Notes under the pieces: generated by a model
What the model was told of the DNA's origin: nothing
The model's database searches: none
Seen by the model: only the letters and a program-made list of their open reading frames with translations
Part shown: one piece after another, positions 17,285-26,422 of the stretch
Layout of the letters: the number at the start of each line of letters is the position of its first letter
How positions within the stretch are numbered: position 1 is the stretch's first letter
Made by a program: the position numbers and the translations under genes
Source of the DNA: Oceanospirillum sp048270425
GTDB lineage: Bacteria; Pseudomonadota; Gammaproteobacteria; Pseudomonadales; Halomonadaceae
DNA length: 64,000 nt
Assembly: GCA_048270425.1 (NCBI GenBank)
Contig: JBLWSY010000016.1
Coordinates: 29,680 to 93,679 of the forward strand
Direction of reading: 5' to 3'

Positions 17285-17489
17285 TCTGTGGAAATTTTAT
17301 GAAAGAAATTATATTAGATAGGATAAGATCACACAGTGGTAGCCTCCATCAAGACAGCTGTTGGGCGCGAGCACTATCCTAATGTTCTGTTTTAACTCTT
17401 AGATGAATGCTTTCCAGGCTTCAGAGCGTGGGAGCTAGTTTTGCCCCGGAGTTGGATTGTTAGCATACTCACGAAGTACGCTCAGAACC

Positions 17490-17525
17490 AAAAACGCCCC
17501 TTGGATCACTCCAAGGGGCGTTTTT
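17490..17525. terminator. Bidirectional terminator at the end of the agu operon
   Basis: A perfect 16-base-pair stem AAAAACGCCCCTTGGA / TCCAAGGGGCGTTTTT with a four-base loop works in both directions between convergent genes. The preceding 205 bases after the membrane protein hold no supported gene. Confidence 0.9.
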
Positions 17526-17550
17526 GTTGGCGCTGCCTAAACCCTAAGGT

Positions 17551-18483
17551 TTAAGGCGTCAGGTGCCGCTTAGTCAGATCCCCGTAGGCATCAATCCGGC
17601 GGTCGCGGAAGTACGGCCAGATGCGGCGGGTGTCTTCGGTGCGCTGTTTGTCGATGGTGGCGACCAGCACGCAGGCATCTTCACCGGCGTGTTGCAGCAG
17701 TTCACCTTGTGGGCCTGCGATAAAGCTGCCGCCCCAGAACTGGATACCATCACTCTGACCGCTTGGGTCGGTTTCATGGCCGACACGGTTAGCCGCCATT
17801 ACTGGCAGGCCGTTGGCAACGGCGTGGGCGCGCTGAATCAGTGTCCAGGCATCTTTCTGACGGCTTTGCTCGTCCGCGTCATCACGCGGATCCCAGCCGA
17901 TAGCAGTCGGGTAGAGCAGAATCTCGGCACCAGCCATCGCCATCAGGCGGGCGGCTTCCGGATACCACTGATCCCAGCACACCAGTACGCCCAGCTTACC
18001 CACACTGGTTTCAATCGGGCTGAAACCCGGACGACCGTCGTTAAAGGTGGCATCGCCCGGCGTGAAGTAGAACTTCTCGTAAAAGCCCGGATCATCCGGA
18101 ATATGCATCTTGCGGTAAGTACCCGCCAGAGAGCCGTCTTTCTCAAATACCACGGAGGTGTTGTGGTACAGACCCGGTGCGCGTTTCTCAAAGATAGATC
18201 CCACAATCACCATGTTCAGCTCTTTTGCCAGTGCAGACAGGCGCTGACTGGTCGGGCCATCCAAAGGCTCGGCCAGATCAAACAGGCTGGTATCTTCAGT
18301 CTGACAGAAATACTGCGTGGCGTGCAGCTCCTGCAGCAGGGCCAGTTCACAGCCCTGAGCGGCCAGATCACGCAGACCCTGCTCGCTGATGGACAGGCTT
18401 TTTGCTTTGTCGTTAAAGGCATGCTGTTGTACCAGACCGACCTTCAAGGTTTTGCTGTTTGTGCTTGGTACAGAAGATGTCAT
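17551..18483 (-). CDS. aguB: N-carbamoylputrescine amidase
   Basis: Nitrilase-superfamily hydrolase that splits N-carbamoylputrescine into putrescine, CO2 and ammonia, the last step of the agmatine route. It has 310 residues. The Glu-Lys-Cys triad is intact: E52 in LLQELHATQ, K125 in YRKMHIPDD, C169 in VLVCWDQWYPEAAR. The family-typical GFYEKFYFTPGD is present. Its ATG overlaps the aguA stop by one base (TGATG), so it is second in a coupled two-gene operon that ends at the strong terminator at 17490-17525. Confidence 0.95.
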   Translation of the reverse strand: MTSSVPSTNSKTLKVGLVQQHAFNDKAKSLSISEQGLRDLAAQGCELALLQELHATQYFCQTEDTSLFDLAEPLDGPTSQRLSALAKELNMVIVGSIFEKRAPGLYHNTSVVFEKDGSLAGTYRKMHIPDDPGFYEKFYFTPGDATFNDGRPGFSPIETSVGKLGVLVCWDQWYPEAARLMAMAGAEILLYPTAIGWDPRDDADEQSRQKDAWTLIQRAHAVANGLPVMAANRVGHETDPSGQSDGIQFWGGSFIAGPQGELLQHAGEDACVLVATIDKQRTEDTRRIWPYFRDRRIDAYGDLTKRHLTP

Positions 18484-19562
18484 CAGGCCAGAACTCCTTC
18501 AGGCAGTTGCATGGTCAGGCAGTGCAGGCTGCCATACTGTTCAACAATCGGGCGGCAGTTGATTGCGATAATGTCATGGTTCGGGAAGGCGATCTGCATC
18601 TGGCTGATCGCTTTCTGATCCAGTGCTTCATCACCGTAGATCGGCAGCAGCACTGCGTCGTTAATAATCAGGAAGTTAGCATAAGTAGATGGCAGACGAT
18701 CACCCTCTTCACTGAAACATGGCTCGGCCATCGGTAGAGGCACCAGTTTGTAAGGGTTGCCCTGATAGTCGGTAAAGGTTTTCAGCTGATCTTCCATCGC
18801 TTTCAGAGCGGCGTAGTGCTCATCGGATTCATCGTCGCACTGAACATAAGCGATGGTATGCGGATCACACAGGCGCGCCAGCGTATCCACATGGCTGTCG
18901 GTGTCGTCACCGGCCAGATAGCCGTGATCCAGCCACAGAATACGGCTCAGACCAAACTTCTCGCTCAGCAGGCTCTCGATGGCAGCTTTGTCCATGGCCG
19001 GGTTGCGGGTCGGAGCCAGCAGACATTCGCTGGTGGTCAGCAGCGTGCCGTAACCGTCGGCTTCGATGCTGCCGCCTTCCAGGACCAGATCGATGGTTTC
19101 CAGTTCGCAGGCAAAGGCTTTTTCTGCTGCCAGCTTACCGTTTAGCTCGGTATCCAGACGAGCATCAAACTTATTGCCCCAGCCGTTAAAGGTGAAGTCC
19201 AGCAGCAGCGGCTTATCATCTTTGATAACGGTAATTGGGCCATGGTCCCGTGCCCAGGTGTCGTTGGTCTCCTGAACAAAAACATTGAGCTGCGCTTCAA
19301 GACCCAGCTTGGCAAAGTGAGCCATCACTTCCTGCTTTTTGGCTTCGCTGGATACGGTAATCAGTACTTTTTCACGGCGGGCAATCGCTTCAGCGATCTG
19401 ATAAAACACCGGTTCAACCTGCGTCAGAAAGGGAGCCCAGTCGCTGTTGGCATGGGGCCAGGTCAGCATAACACCGCTTTGCGGTGCCCATTCCGGCAGC
19501 AGCTGATAGCGTCCGGATGTTATTGTGCAGTCTGATGCTTGAGAGTCTGAAGCGATGCTCAT
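18483..19562 (-). CDS. aguA: Agmatine deiminase
   Basis: Converts agmatine to N-carbamoylputrescine and ammonia, feeding AguB. It belongs to the guanidino-group-modifying (PAD-like) superfamily. Visible signatures are TWARDHGP, LEGGSIEADG, GDDTDSHVDTLAR and the C-terminal catalytic cysteine in GSLHCLTMQLP (C348). The ATG at 19562 (359 residues) is chosen because AAGG lies upstream of it. A GTG six codons further out is in frame but has no ribosome-binding site. Together with aguB it makes putrescine from agmatine; no arginine decarboxylase lies in the window. Confidence 0.94.
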   Translation of the reverse strand: MSIASDSQASDCTITSGRYQLLPEWAPQSGVMLTWPHANSDWAPFLTQVEPVFYQIAEAIARREKVLITVSSEAKKQEVMAHFAKLGLEAQLNVFVQETNDTWARDHGPITVIKDDKPLLLDFTFNGWGNKFDARLDTELNGKLAAEKAFACELETIDLVLEGGSIEADGYGTLLTTSECLLAPTRNPAMDKAAIESLLSEKFGLSRILWLDHGYLAGDDTDSHVDTLARLCDPHTIAYVQCDDESDEHYAALKAMEDQLKTFTDYQGNPYKLVPLPMAEPCFSEEGDRLPSTYANFLIINDAVLLPIYGDEALDQKAISQMQIAFPNHDIIAINCRPIVEQYGSLHCLTMQLPEGVLA

Positions 19563-19986
19563 CAGTGGCGATACCTTCACGTTGAAAGATGAAATTAAGG
19601 ACAGATCAGGAAGCGAGCCGCCTGATTTTGTCTTTGCAGTCCGAAACTTGTGCTGAGCCTTTATGTCTCAATGATTCCGGTCCATTTTGGGGCTGGAATT
19701 TAGCAGAGAATGTCACTTTGTCCAGTGCTATTTACCCCTCGTGGCTGTGTTTGTTTGCTCCTGTCGCTGATACAACCGGCACAGGTAACAAAACAGCAGC
19801 AATAGCCTGAGAAAAAAATGGCACAATTAGCGGATAACGAGGCATTTAGCGTATGATTGCCCTCGAAAAACAGACTGTTAGCGAGCTGAATCACTGGTGT
19901 GGTGATGCTCATACATGAATGTTGGCTAAGTAGAAGCCAGGCTCGAACTCAACTTTGAGTGATAGCCGCAGCCCGGGTCGGACACG
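19563..19986. other. Divergent spacer between aguA and lolC
   Basis: This 424-base spacer must contain the promoters of the agu operon and of lolC. Short open frames here lack ribosome-binding sites and protein-like composition. I find no convincing -35/-10 pair or repeat. Confidence 0.4.
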
Positions 19987-21228
19987 ATGTTAGACAAGAT
20001 TCCCTTTTTTATCGGTTTACGCTACACCCGCGCCAAACGGCGCAACCACTTTATCTCCTTTATCTCTTTAACCTCTATGCTGGGACTGACCCTTGGCGTG
20101 GCAGTGCTGATTCTGGTGCTGTCGGTGATGAACGGTTTTGACCGCGAGTTGCGTCAGCGCATTCTGGGTATGGTGCCCCACGCGACCATCAGTTCCCAGA
20201 GCGGCTTTCAGAATTGGCCGGAGGTTGCCGAAAAGCTTGAACAAAATGAGCATATTCAGGCTGCTGTTCCCTATGTCAAAGCGCAGGGCATGTTTACCCA
20301 CAGAGGTTATGTTCGTGGTGCGCTGGTCAATGGTGTGATGCCGGAGCTTGAGGGCAAGGTATCTATCATGAACGATCACATGGTGGCAGGCTCACTGGAT
20401 GAACTTAAACCCGGTGAGTTCGGCATTATTATGGGTGACCTGCTGGCGCGCTTTATCGGTGTAGGGGTTGGCGACAAAGTCACCCTGATGATTCCCGAGG
20501 CCTCGATAACGCCAGCCGGTGTTTTCCCCCGTATGAAGCGTTTTACCGTAGTGGGTCTTTTTAGTGTCGGTGCAGAGCTGGACAGCAATCTGGCGGTGGC
20601 TCATATCGAAGATATGCAGACCCTCATGCGTCTGGATAAAGATATTCACGGTCTGCGTCTGCAGCTGGATGATCTGTTTAAGGCCCGTGAGGTGGTCTGG
20701 GATCAACTGCAGGAGCTGCCTTCTCATATGCGTGGTAGTGATTGGACGCGAACCCATGGCAATCTGTTTCAGGCGATCCAGATGGAGAAACGCATGATCG
20801 GCCTGCTGCTGATGATTGTGATCGCGGTAGCCGCGTTCAATATTGTGTCCACGTTGGTGATGGTGGTGACAGATAAACAGGGCGATATCGCCATTCTGAG
20901 AACCCTTGGCGCGACACCGGCCACCATTATGGGAATCTTTATGGTACAGGGAGTTGTGATTGGCTTAACCGGCACTCTGATCGGAACCGGCCTGGGTGTT
21001 CTGGCCGCGCTCAATGTGAGTGATTTTGTTGCCTGGGTTGAGCAGCTGATGGGGATTCAGTTTTTGGACAGCAATGTTTACTTTATCAGTTACCTGCCAT
21101 CTGAACTGCGTTGGGATGATGTAGGTGTGATTACCGGTTCTGCCTTTGTGATGAGCTTCCTGTCGACTTTATACCCTGCGTGGCGCGCGTCCCGCATTCA
21201 ACCTGCGGAGGCTCTGCGTTATGAGTAA
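19987..21228 (+). CDS. lolC: Lipoprotein-releasing ABC transporter permease (LolC/LolE family)
   Basis: Inner-membrane permease of the Lol system, which extracts outer-membrane lipoproteins for transfer to LolA. It has 413 residues in the MacB/FtsX-like layout: helix 1 at about 25-50, a large periplasmic domain (about 50-265), then three C-terminal helices. The N-terminal FIGLRYTRAKRRNHFISFISLTSMLGLTLGV pattern (given here only as a family resemblance, positions 8-38) is typical. Only one permease gene is present next to lolD, so it may act as the LolF-type dual permease or pair with a copy elsewhere. lolD overlaps by eight bases. Confidence 0.93.
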   Translation: MLDKIPFFIGLRYTRAKRRNHFISFISLTSMLGLTLGVAVLILVLSVMNGFDRELRQRILGMVPHATISSQSGFQNWPEVAEKLEQNEHIQAAVPYVKAQGMFTHRGYVRGALVNGVMPELEGKVSIMNDHMVAGSLDELKPGEFGIIMGDLLARFIGVGVGDKVTLMIPEASITPAGVFPRMKRFTVVGLFSVGAELDSNLAVAHIEDMQTLMRLDKDIHGLRLQLDDLFKAREVVWDQLQELPSHMRGSDWTRTHGNLFQAIQMEKRMIGLLLMIVIAVAAFNIVSTLVMVVTDKQGDIAILRTLGATPATIMGIFMVQGVVIGLTGTLIGTGLGVLAALNVSDFVAWVEQLMGIQFLDSNVYFISYLPSELRWDDVGVITGSAFVMSFLSTLYPAWRASRIQPAEALRYE

Positions 21229-21952
21229 TGATGCGATGAATCACCTTGATAAACCGCAAGCTGTTCTTGAATGTACTGATCTGTCGATGGAATACGTTAA
21301 CGGGCCGGAAAAGGTACAGGTGCTGAATCAGCTGAATTTCAGCGCCTATCGAGGAGAGCGTATCGCCATTGTCGGTAGCTCCGGTTCCGGTAAAACGACG
21401 CTGTTGCATCTGTTGGGCGGTTTGGATAAACCCACTTCCGGTGATGTCATCATCGATGGTAAAGCGTTGGCAAAATTGTCTGATGCCGAGCTGGGGCTGT
21501 TCCGTAACCGGAGCCTCGGTTTTGTTTATCAGCTGCATCATCTGTTGCCGGAGTTTACCGCACTGGAAAATGTGCTGATGCCGATGCTGATTCGGGGTGA
21601 TAAGCGTAAAGCGGTTATGCCCAGAGCAATGGCCCTGTTGGAGCGGGTTGGTTTGGGGCACCGGGTTGACCATAAACCGTCAGAGCTGTCCGGTGGTGAG
21701 CGTCAGCGCGTGGCGATTGCCCGCGCTCTGGTCGGTGAACCTGCCTGTGTACTGCTGGATGAGCCTACGGGTAACCTGGACCCGAACACGGCGGAATCGG
21801 TCAATCAGCTGATGCTGGAGATTGGCAAAGAGCATCAGACCTGCTTTATCACAGTGACCCATGATATGGCGCTGGCGCAGCGTATGGATCGGGTGCTGAA
21901 GCTGGATCAGGGGCAGTTGGTTGAACAGCCTCAAGAGATGACCGGAGCCTGA
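21221..21952 (+). CDS. lolD: Lipoprotein-releasing ABC transporter ATP-binding protein
   Basis: ATPase that powers lipoprotein extraction from the inner membrane. It has 243 residues. Walker A is GSSGSGKTTLLH, the ABC signature LSGGERQRVAIARAL, Walker B VLLDEPTGNLD, and the switch histidine lies in TVTHD. The start overlaps lolC by eight bases and the stop is one base before the phospholipase gene, so the three are probably co-transcribed. Confidence 0.95.
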   Translation: MSNDAMNHLDKPQAVLECTDLSMEYVNGPEKVQVLNQLNFSAYRGERIAIVGSSGSGKTTLLHLLGGLDKPTSGDVIIDGKALAKLSDAELGLFRNRSLGFVYQLHHLLPEFTALENVLMPMLIRGDKRKAVMPRAMALLERVGLGHRVDHKPSELSGGERQRVAIARALVGEPACVLLDEPTGNLDPNTAESVNQLMLEIGKEHQTCFITVTHDMALAQRMDRVLKLDQGQLVEQPQEMTGA

Positions 21953-21953
21953 T

Positions 21954-23006
21954 ATGGCCAACATGCGATACTTCGGGTCTCTGGTGGGGCTATTGATTCT
22001 CTCTGCTGCCACTGCTTCGATCGCTGAAACTAATGTTGCTGCCGGTGAGAAGGTTGCCCGGGCGGTAGTGGATGTCAAGCTTGAAGGCTTATCAGATGAT
22101 GACGGGCGGGCTGAAAATTCAGCTGATCGTTTAAGTGCTCAATCGACTCTCCTTCAGGAGCGGGATCGTTTGCTGATGGCTGAAACGATGGAGAATACCG
22201 CTGTTGAGCTTTTTAATCCCCCTTCGGCGGTACGCAAGCGAGCCGAGCGTGAGATGAAGTTGGCGAATAATCCCTTAGCCTTTTTACCCTATAAAGCCAA
22301 CTACTTTTTGCCTGTTAGCTATTACAGTGGTTACCAGGAATCGGCCACCTTTCGGGATACGCAATACGGACCCGTTGAGGCTCAGTTTCAGATCAGTCTG
22401 AAGTTTCCATTGGATACTGGTCTGTTCAGTAAAAATGATGCCCTGTTTGCAGCATATACTCAGCAGTCATACTGGCAGCTCTACCAGGAGTCTGCCCCTT
22501 TTCGGGAGACGATGTATGAGCCCGAACTTATTTATGGCATGAGTCTGAATAAGCAGTTGTTGAGTGAGCTTAAATTGGAGGGCTTCACTCTGGGTATTAA
22601 TCATCAGTCCAACGGACAGGGGGGCGATTTTTCCAGAAGTTGGAACCGGCTGTTCGCTGAGGTGTTTTTTGCCAGTGGCAACTGGGGGATCGCTGTTAAG
22701 CGCTGGTATCGTATCCCGGAGCCGTCCTCGGAGGATGATAATCCCAATATCAAAAATTATGTTGGTGTCAGTGAAGTTGGTATGGCTTATACCAAATCAG
22801 GTCATGTATTAACTTTTCGCTTGAAGAATCATATCGACAGTGATTTCTCCCGGGGCAACACTCAGTTCAGCTGGAGCTTTCCCCTGGCAGGAGAAAGATA
22901 TAAGGGATATCTGTTAGTTCGAACGGGCTACGGGGATACGCTGGCAGATTATGATACGTATACTGACAGAATAGCGCTGGGAATCTCCATCAACGATATT
23001 CTGTAG
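21954..23006 (+). CDS. pldA: Outer-membrane phospholipase A (OMPLA)
   Basis: Outer-membrane beta-barrel phospholipase A1/A2 that hydrolyses phospholipids misplaced in the outer leaflet. It has 350 residues with an N-terminal signal peptide (about residues 4-25), a charged linker, then the barrel. The catalytic triad is intact with exact family spacing: H217 and S219 in NHQSNG, N231 in SRSWNRL (2 and 12 residues apart, as in the E. coli enzyme). The ATG is one base after the lolD stop; an ATG three codons in is an alternative. Coupling to lolCD is unusual and links lipoprotein export with lipid quality control. Confidence 0.93.
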   Translation: MANMRYFGSLVGLLILSAATASIAETNVAAGEKVARAVVDVKLEGLSDDDGRAENSADRLSAQSTLLQERDRLLMAETMENTAVELFNPPSAVRKRAEREMKLANNPLAFLPYKANYFLPVSYYSGYQESATFRDTQYGPVEAQFQISLKFPLDTGLFSKNDALFAAYTQQSYWQLYQESAPFRETMYEPELIYGMSLNKQLLSELKLEGFTLGINHQSNGQGGDFSRSWNRLFAEVFFASGNWGIAVKRWYRIPEPSSEDDNPNIKNYVGVSEVGMAYTKSGHVLTFRLKNHIDSDFSRGNTQFSWSFPLAGERYKGYLLVRTGYGDTLADYDTYTDRIALGISINDIL

Positions 23007-23069
23007 TTCTTTGTTTCAGCATCCTGAATTTTGACTGTATCTTGGGTATTGGATCGCAGTGGCAAGGCG

Positions 23070-23107
23070 ATAAAAAAGAGCCTGACCGGATTCCCGTTCA
23101 GGCTCTT
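23070..23107 (-). terminator. Terminator of the DUF2062 gene
   Basis: A ten-base-pair stem AAGAGCCTGA / TCAGGCTCTT; the run of six T on the minus strand points to termination of the leftward gene. It may also slow transcription from pldA. Confidence 0.75.
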
Positions 23108-23142
23108 CTGGTGATCTTATAATTGCCGGATCAGTCGGAGTA

Positions 23143-23697
23143 TTACTGATCTTCCTCTGAATCATTCTGAGGTTTTCTTAACAGCGGTAGTCGATTTTTG
23201 CGGCTTTTCCAACTCTTGCTGACATGCCAGCGCCATAGCAACCGGATACCTATGTTGCTTAGGATGGCCATAATGACACCGACGATGGCTGAACCCAAAT
23301 AGAGGGGTTGCCAAGAGTGGTTTAGCAGTTGCCCCAACCATTCCAGAGTCAGTTCATCAGGCATAGGTTGTGCCTCTACACCCAGAATCCACGCGCCTAC
23401 CAAATAAGTGCCATAAAACATCACCGGCATGGTGACAGGGTTCGTGATCCAGACTAAGCCGACGGAGATTGGCAGATTGCAGTGCAGCAGCATAGCGCCT
23501 GCAGCCGCCATAACCATCTGAAAAGGAACCGGGATAAAGGCGCAAAAAATGCCTATCATAAAGGCATTGGCGACGGAACGTCGGGTCAGGTGCAGAAGAC
23601 CGGGGTCATCAAGAAGTTTGCCAAGAAAGCGCAAGGACTTTTGTTGCTGCAGCTTTTTAGGATCGGGCATGTATTTCTTAATGATACGTCTTGGCAT
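23143..23697 (-). CDS. DUF2062 family inner-membrane protein
   Basis: Protein of 184 residues with a basic N-terminus (MPRRIIKKYMPDPKKL), two or three hydrophobic segments (about residues 40-100 and 135-160) and a very basic C-terminal tail ending in acidic residues. The central FCAFIPVPFQMVMAA and ITNPVTMPVMFYGTY are typical of DUF2062. Function unknown; members often neighbour comEC. The ATG at 23697 is preferred because AAGG lies nine bases upstream and the residues before it read through the divergent comEC promoter region. Confidence 0.88.
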   Translation of the reverse strand: MPRRIIKKYMPDPKKLQQQKSLRFLGKLLDDPGLLHLTRRSVANAFMIGIFCAFIPVPFQMVMAAAGAMLLHCNLPISVGLVWITNPVTMPVMFYGTYLVGAWILGVEAQPMPDELTLEWLGQLLNHSWQPLYLGSAIVGVIMAILSNIGIRLLWRWHVSKSWKSRKNRLPLLRKPQNDSEEDQ

Positions 23698-23797
23698 GTT
23701 TGGGTCACCTTCTGAGAGCGGATCATTATCCACATATTCGACCTTCACTCCAGAGATGAAGGTCAAAAAAACATCATCCGGACAGGAGGTCAGGTCG

Positions 23798-26263
23798 ATG
23801 TGGTTTTTTGTTGTTATTTTTGGGGTTGCGGCCGGTCTGATGGATAACGATTGGCCGCCCACTGAAGCTCTTTTTCTACTGGCTTTTATAGCGTTTTCAC
23901 TTTTTCGGCAGCAAGCTGCCTGTCGCATAGCTTATACGGCAGGACTTGGCATTCTAGCGTATCTGTATACAAACGTGTATCTGGCGGTGTTATTCGATCA
24001 TACACTGGCAGAGTATCTCTATGGCCAAACCCTGCGGGTTGAAGGAGAGGTCGTTGAGATTCTTAAGCAGTCGGATGAACGCCAGCAAATTCGTTTTCGT
24101 ATCGATCAATGCCTGATAACGGGGGATTCTGGGGCTGCTCAATCGGTATCAGACCGCTCTGATCTTCATCCGAGGTGCCATTTTACCGGTGACGCTGTGC
24201 TGAATCGTTATTATTTAGGCGCAAACTCGGACAGAGGTTCCCGGAAGGATAAAGATATATCGGTCAGTTTGTTACGACCTGGGCCTGCTGAGGCGGGGGA
24301 ACGGTGGCGACTGACGGTTCGGCTTTATCCTGTGCGGGGTTTTGTTAACCCAGGTCAGAGTCGCTATCGGCTTTTGCAGCTGGCAAAAGGAATATCGGCC
24401 AGGGGCTATGTCAGAGATGAAGCAAAGAGTCTTCGTCTGGCTTCTGCCTCATCGTGGGATCGGTGGCAGCATAGCCAGATCTCTGCTTTTAAAGCGAGTA
24501 CGGATCGGGTTCAATTACCTTTAGTGTCGACCCTGCTGACCGGACAAAGTGAGCATTTGTCATCCGGACAATGGTTGCTGTTGCAGCAAACCGGGACAGT
24601 GCATCTGGTGGTTGTCTCTGGCTTGCACCTCGGTGTGCTGTTGGGAGCAGGCTGGTTGCTGCTCTCTCTGCTACCGAAAATTATTCCTCTGGACCGTCTC
24701 TGGCAAAGACTGCTTTTATTAATTACTCCGCTCATTTTTTTACTGCCTATGTTACTGGTTTGGCCGTCAGGTGTTGCTATCTCCAGAGCTTTACTCATGG
24801 TTTTACTGGTAAGTGTGATCAGAGCCAAGGGGGTCTTGGTATCGCCATTCCGAATTCTAATCCTTGCCGTGGCGTTACTGCTGATCAGTCAGCCGCTTTA
24901 TCTGCTTCGTCCGGGCTTTTATTACAGTGTCTGGGCCGTTGCACTCTTACTTATCCTGGTTTCCGGTGGCAGACATTTGGGGTTTTTTCTCCGTATTCAG
25001 TTGGTACTGATGGCAGGTTTGTTGCCTTTACAGCATTTTTGGTTGAATACTCCTGATCTGGTTTCCGGTGCGGTAAATTTAGTGGCCATTCCTCTGGTTT
25101 CCCTACTGATTCTGCCTCTTGCTCTGATGATGGTTGTGTCGCCATTTGAGAGTTTAAGTGCTCTGTTGGTTGATTTTCTCTCTGTATTAGAACCTCTGTT
25201 TTGGCAGGTGTTAGAAGTCGGCATTGCTTCGCGCTGGGGGATGCCTGATTTTTCACTCGGCTTTTCTGGGATTTTGATTTTGTTTGCCCTGGTCTGGGCT
25301 TTACCTTCTTTACCGGGGAGAGGCGTTGTATCTCTGGCGCTGGTCGTGGCGTTAACTATTTCGGGTAAAGGCAGCTTAGGTTTCGGTAATCGCAGCGATG
25401 GATCGGAAAAAAACATGTTCCATGTTGAGATTTTTGATGTTGGCCAGGGCTTATCGGTAGCGATCCAATCTGATGACCGCTTGCTGGTTTACGATACGGG
25501 GCCGGTTTTTCGTTCGGGCTTTGCCCCTGTGGCTATGATTCTTCCTCCTGAATTAAGGTCAGAAGGTCGCAGGATCGATCTTTTGGTGGTCAGTCATGAT
25601 GATCAGGATCATGCGGGTGGGCTTAGTGAATTGCTGCCATTCAGTGAAAAAGTGTTAGCAGGTCAGCCAGGCCGAATTGTTGCCTCGGATACACCGGTTT
25701 TCGCCTGTTTTCAGGGGCAGGTGTGGCGATGGGGACGTGTTTCTATCGAAGTGCTCTACCCACCGGAGAATCTGCAATGGGCTGACAATATTGCTGATAA
25801 TGACCGTTCCTGCGTGCTCAGGATCAAATCCGAGACGGATCCTGAAAAAAGCCTTTTATTGACGGGGGATATTGATTCTGACGCAGAGCAGTGGCTTTTG
25901 TCGTCAGGGCAGGATCTTTCGGCTCGCTGGCTGGTGGCGAGTCACCACGGCAGCGCAGGGGGGAATAGTCTGGCTTTTCTTTCTGCTGTCTCGCCTGAGG
26001 GCGTGATCTATTCAGCGGGTTATCGTAACAGTTATGGCCATCCGGCAAAAAAAGTTCAGCAACGACTCGCTTATCTGAGAAGTGTGGCTTCTGATTCAAA
26101 AAGAAACATAAAGTCCGATTACTTTCCCTTACTTTATCGTGAATATAATACGGCTGATTTGGGGGCGTTGAAACTGAGCGATTCTGATGATCGGGGGCGC
26201 TGGAAAATACAGGGGCAGAGAGAGTCAATGCCCTTGCGATGGCTTTGGCGAAAGTTAAATTAA
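23798..26263 (+). CDS. comEC: DNA internalization competence protein ComEC/Rec2
   Basis: Inner-membrane channel that carries single-stranded transforming DNA into the cytoplasm. It has 821 residues from the ATG at 23798, which follows a strong AGGAGG site. The order is N-terminal membrane helices and a DUF4131 region (about 1-180), the polytopic Competence domain (about 230-540, with HLVVVSGLHLGVL), then a metallo-beta-lactamase domain (about 560-780) with DVGQGLSVAI and the metal motif H600-D-D-Q-D604-H605. No stop or frameshift is visible, so the gene looks functional and the strain may be transformable. It is divergent from the DUF2062 gene with a 100-base spacer. Confidence 0.93.
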   Translation: MWFFVVIFGVAAGLMDNDWPPTEALFLLAFIAFSLFRQQAACRIAYTAGLGILAYLYTNVYLAVLFDHTLAEYLYGQTLRVEGEVVEILKQSDERQQIRFRIDQCLITGDSGAAQSVSDRSDLHPRCHFTGDAVLNRYYLGANSDRGSRKDKDISVSLLRPGPAEAGERWRLTVRLYPVRGFVNPGQSRYRLLQLAKGISARGYVRDEAKSLRLASASSWDRWQHSQISAFKASTDRVQLPLVSTLLTGQSEHLSSGQWLLLQQTGTVHLVVVSGLHLGVLLGAGWLLLSLLPKIIPLDRLWQRLLLLITPLIFLLPMLLVWPSGVAISRALLMVLLVSVIRAKGVLVSPFRILILAVALLLISQPLYLLRPGFYYSVWAVALLLILVSGGRHLGFFLRIQLVLMAGLLPLQHFWLNTPDLVSGAVNLVAIPLVSLLILPLALMMVVSPFESLSALLVDFLSVLEPLFWQVLEVGIASRWGMPDFSLGFSGILILFALVWALPSLPGRGVVSLALVVALTISGKGSLGFGNRSDGSEKNMFHVEIFDVGQGLSVAIQSDDRLLVYDTGPVFRSGFAPVAMILPPELRSEGRRIDLLVVSHDDQDHAGGLSELLPFSEKVLAGQPGRIVASDTPVFACFQGQVWRWGRVSIEVLYPPENLQWADNIADNDRSCVLRIKSETDPEKSLLLTGDIDSDAEQWLLSSGQDLSARWLVASHHGSAGGNSLAFLSAVSPEGVIYSAGYRNSYGHPAKKVQQRLAYLRSVASDSKRNIKSDYFPLLYREYNTADLGALKLSDSDDRGRWKIQGQRESMPLRWLWRKLN

Positions 26264-26422
26264 ATGGGCTGGGCGGTAATAAGAAACAGGGCGACTGATG
26301 ACGCGAATCAATACTGGGATTCTTCCGTACCGGGGAGCGTCTTTTACGTTCAGCCAAGATGCTCAATGGTGTAAACTAGCCAACTTAATTCCGACAATCA
26401 CTTGTTCAGCAAAGGAAAAAAA

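Noticed and set aside
17285..17489. GTTGGGC resembling an integron attC core near 17362
   Set aside because: No matching inverse core or second core at attC spacing, and no cassette array or integrase seen.
19589..19810. 73-codon frame upstream of lolC
   Set aside because: No ribosome-binding site or protein-like pattern; lies in a divergent promoter region.
23549..23797. 5' extension of comEC by 83 codons
   Set aside because: It runs antisense through the DUF2062 gene and lacks a start signal; the ATG at 23798 has a strong AGGAGG site.
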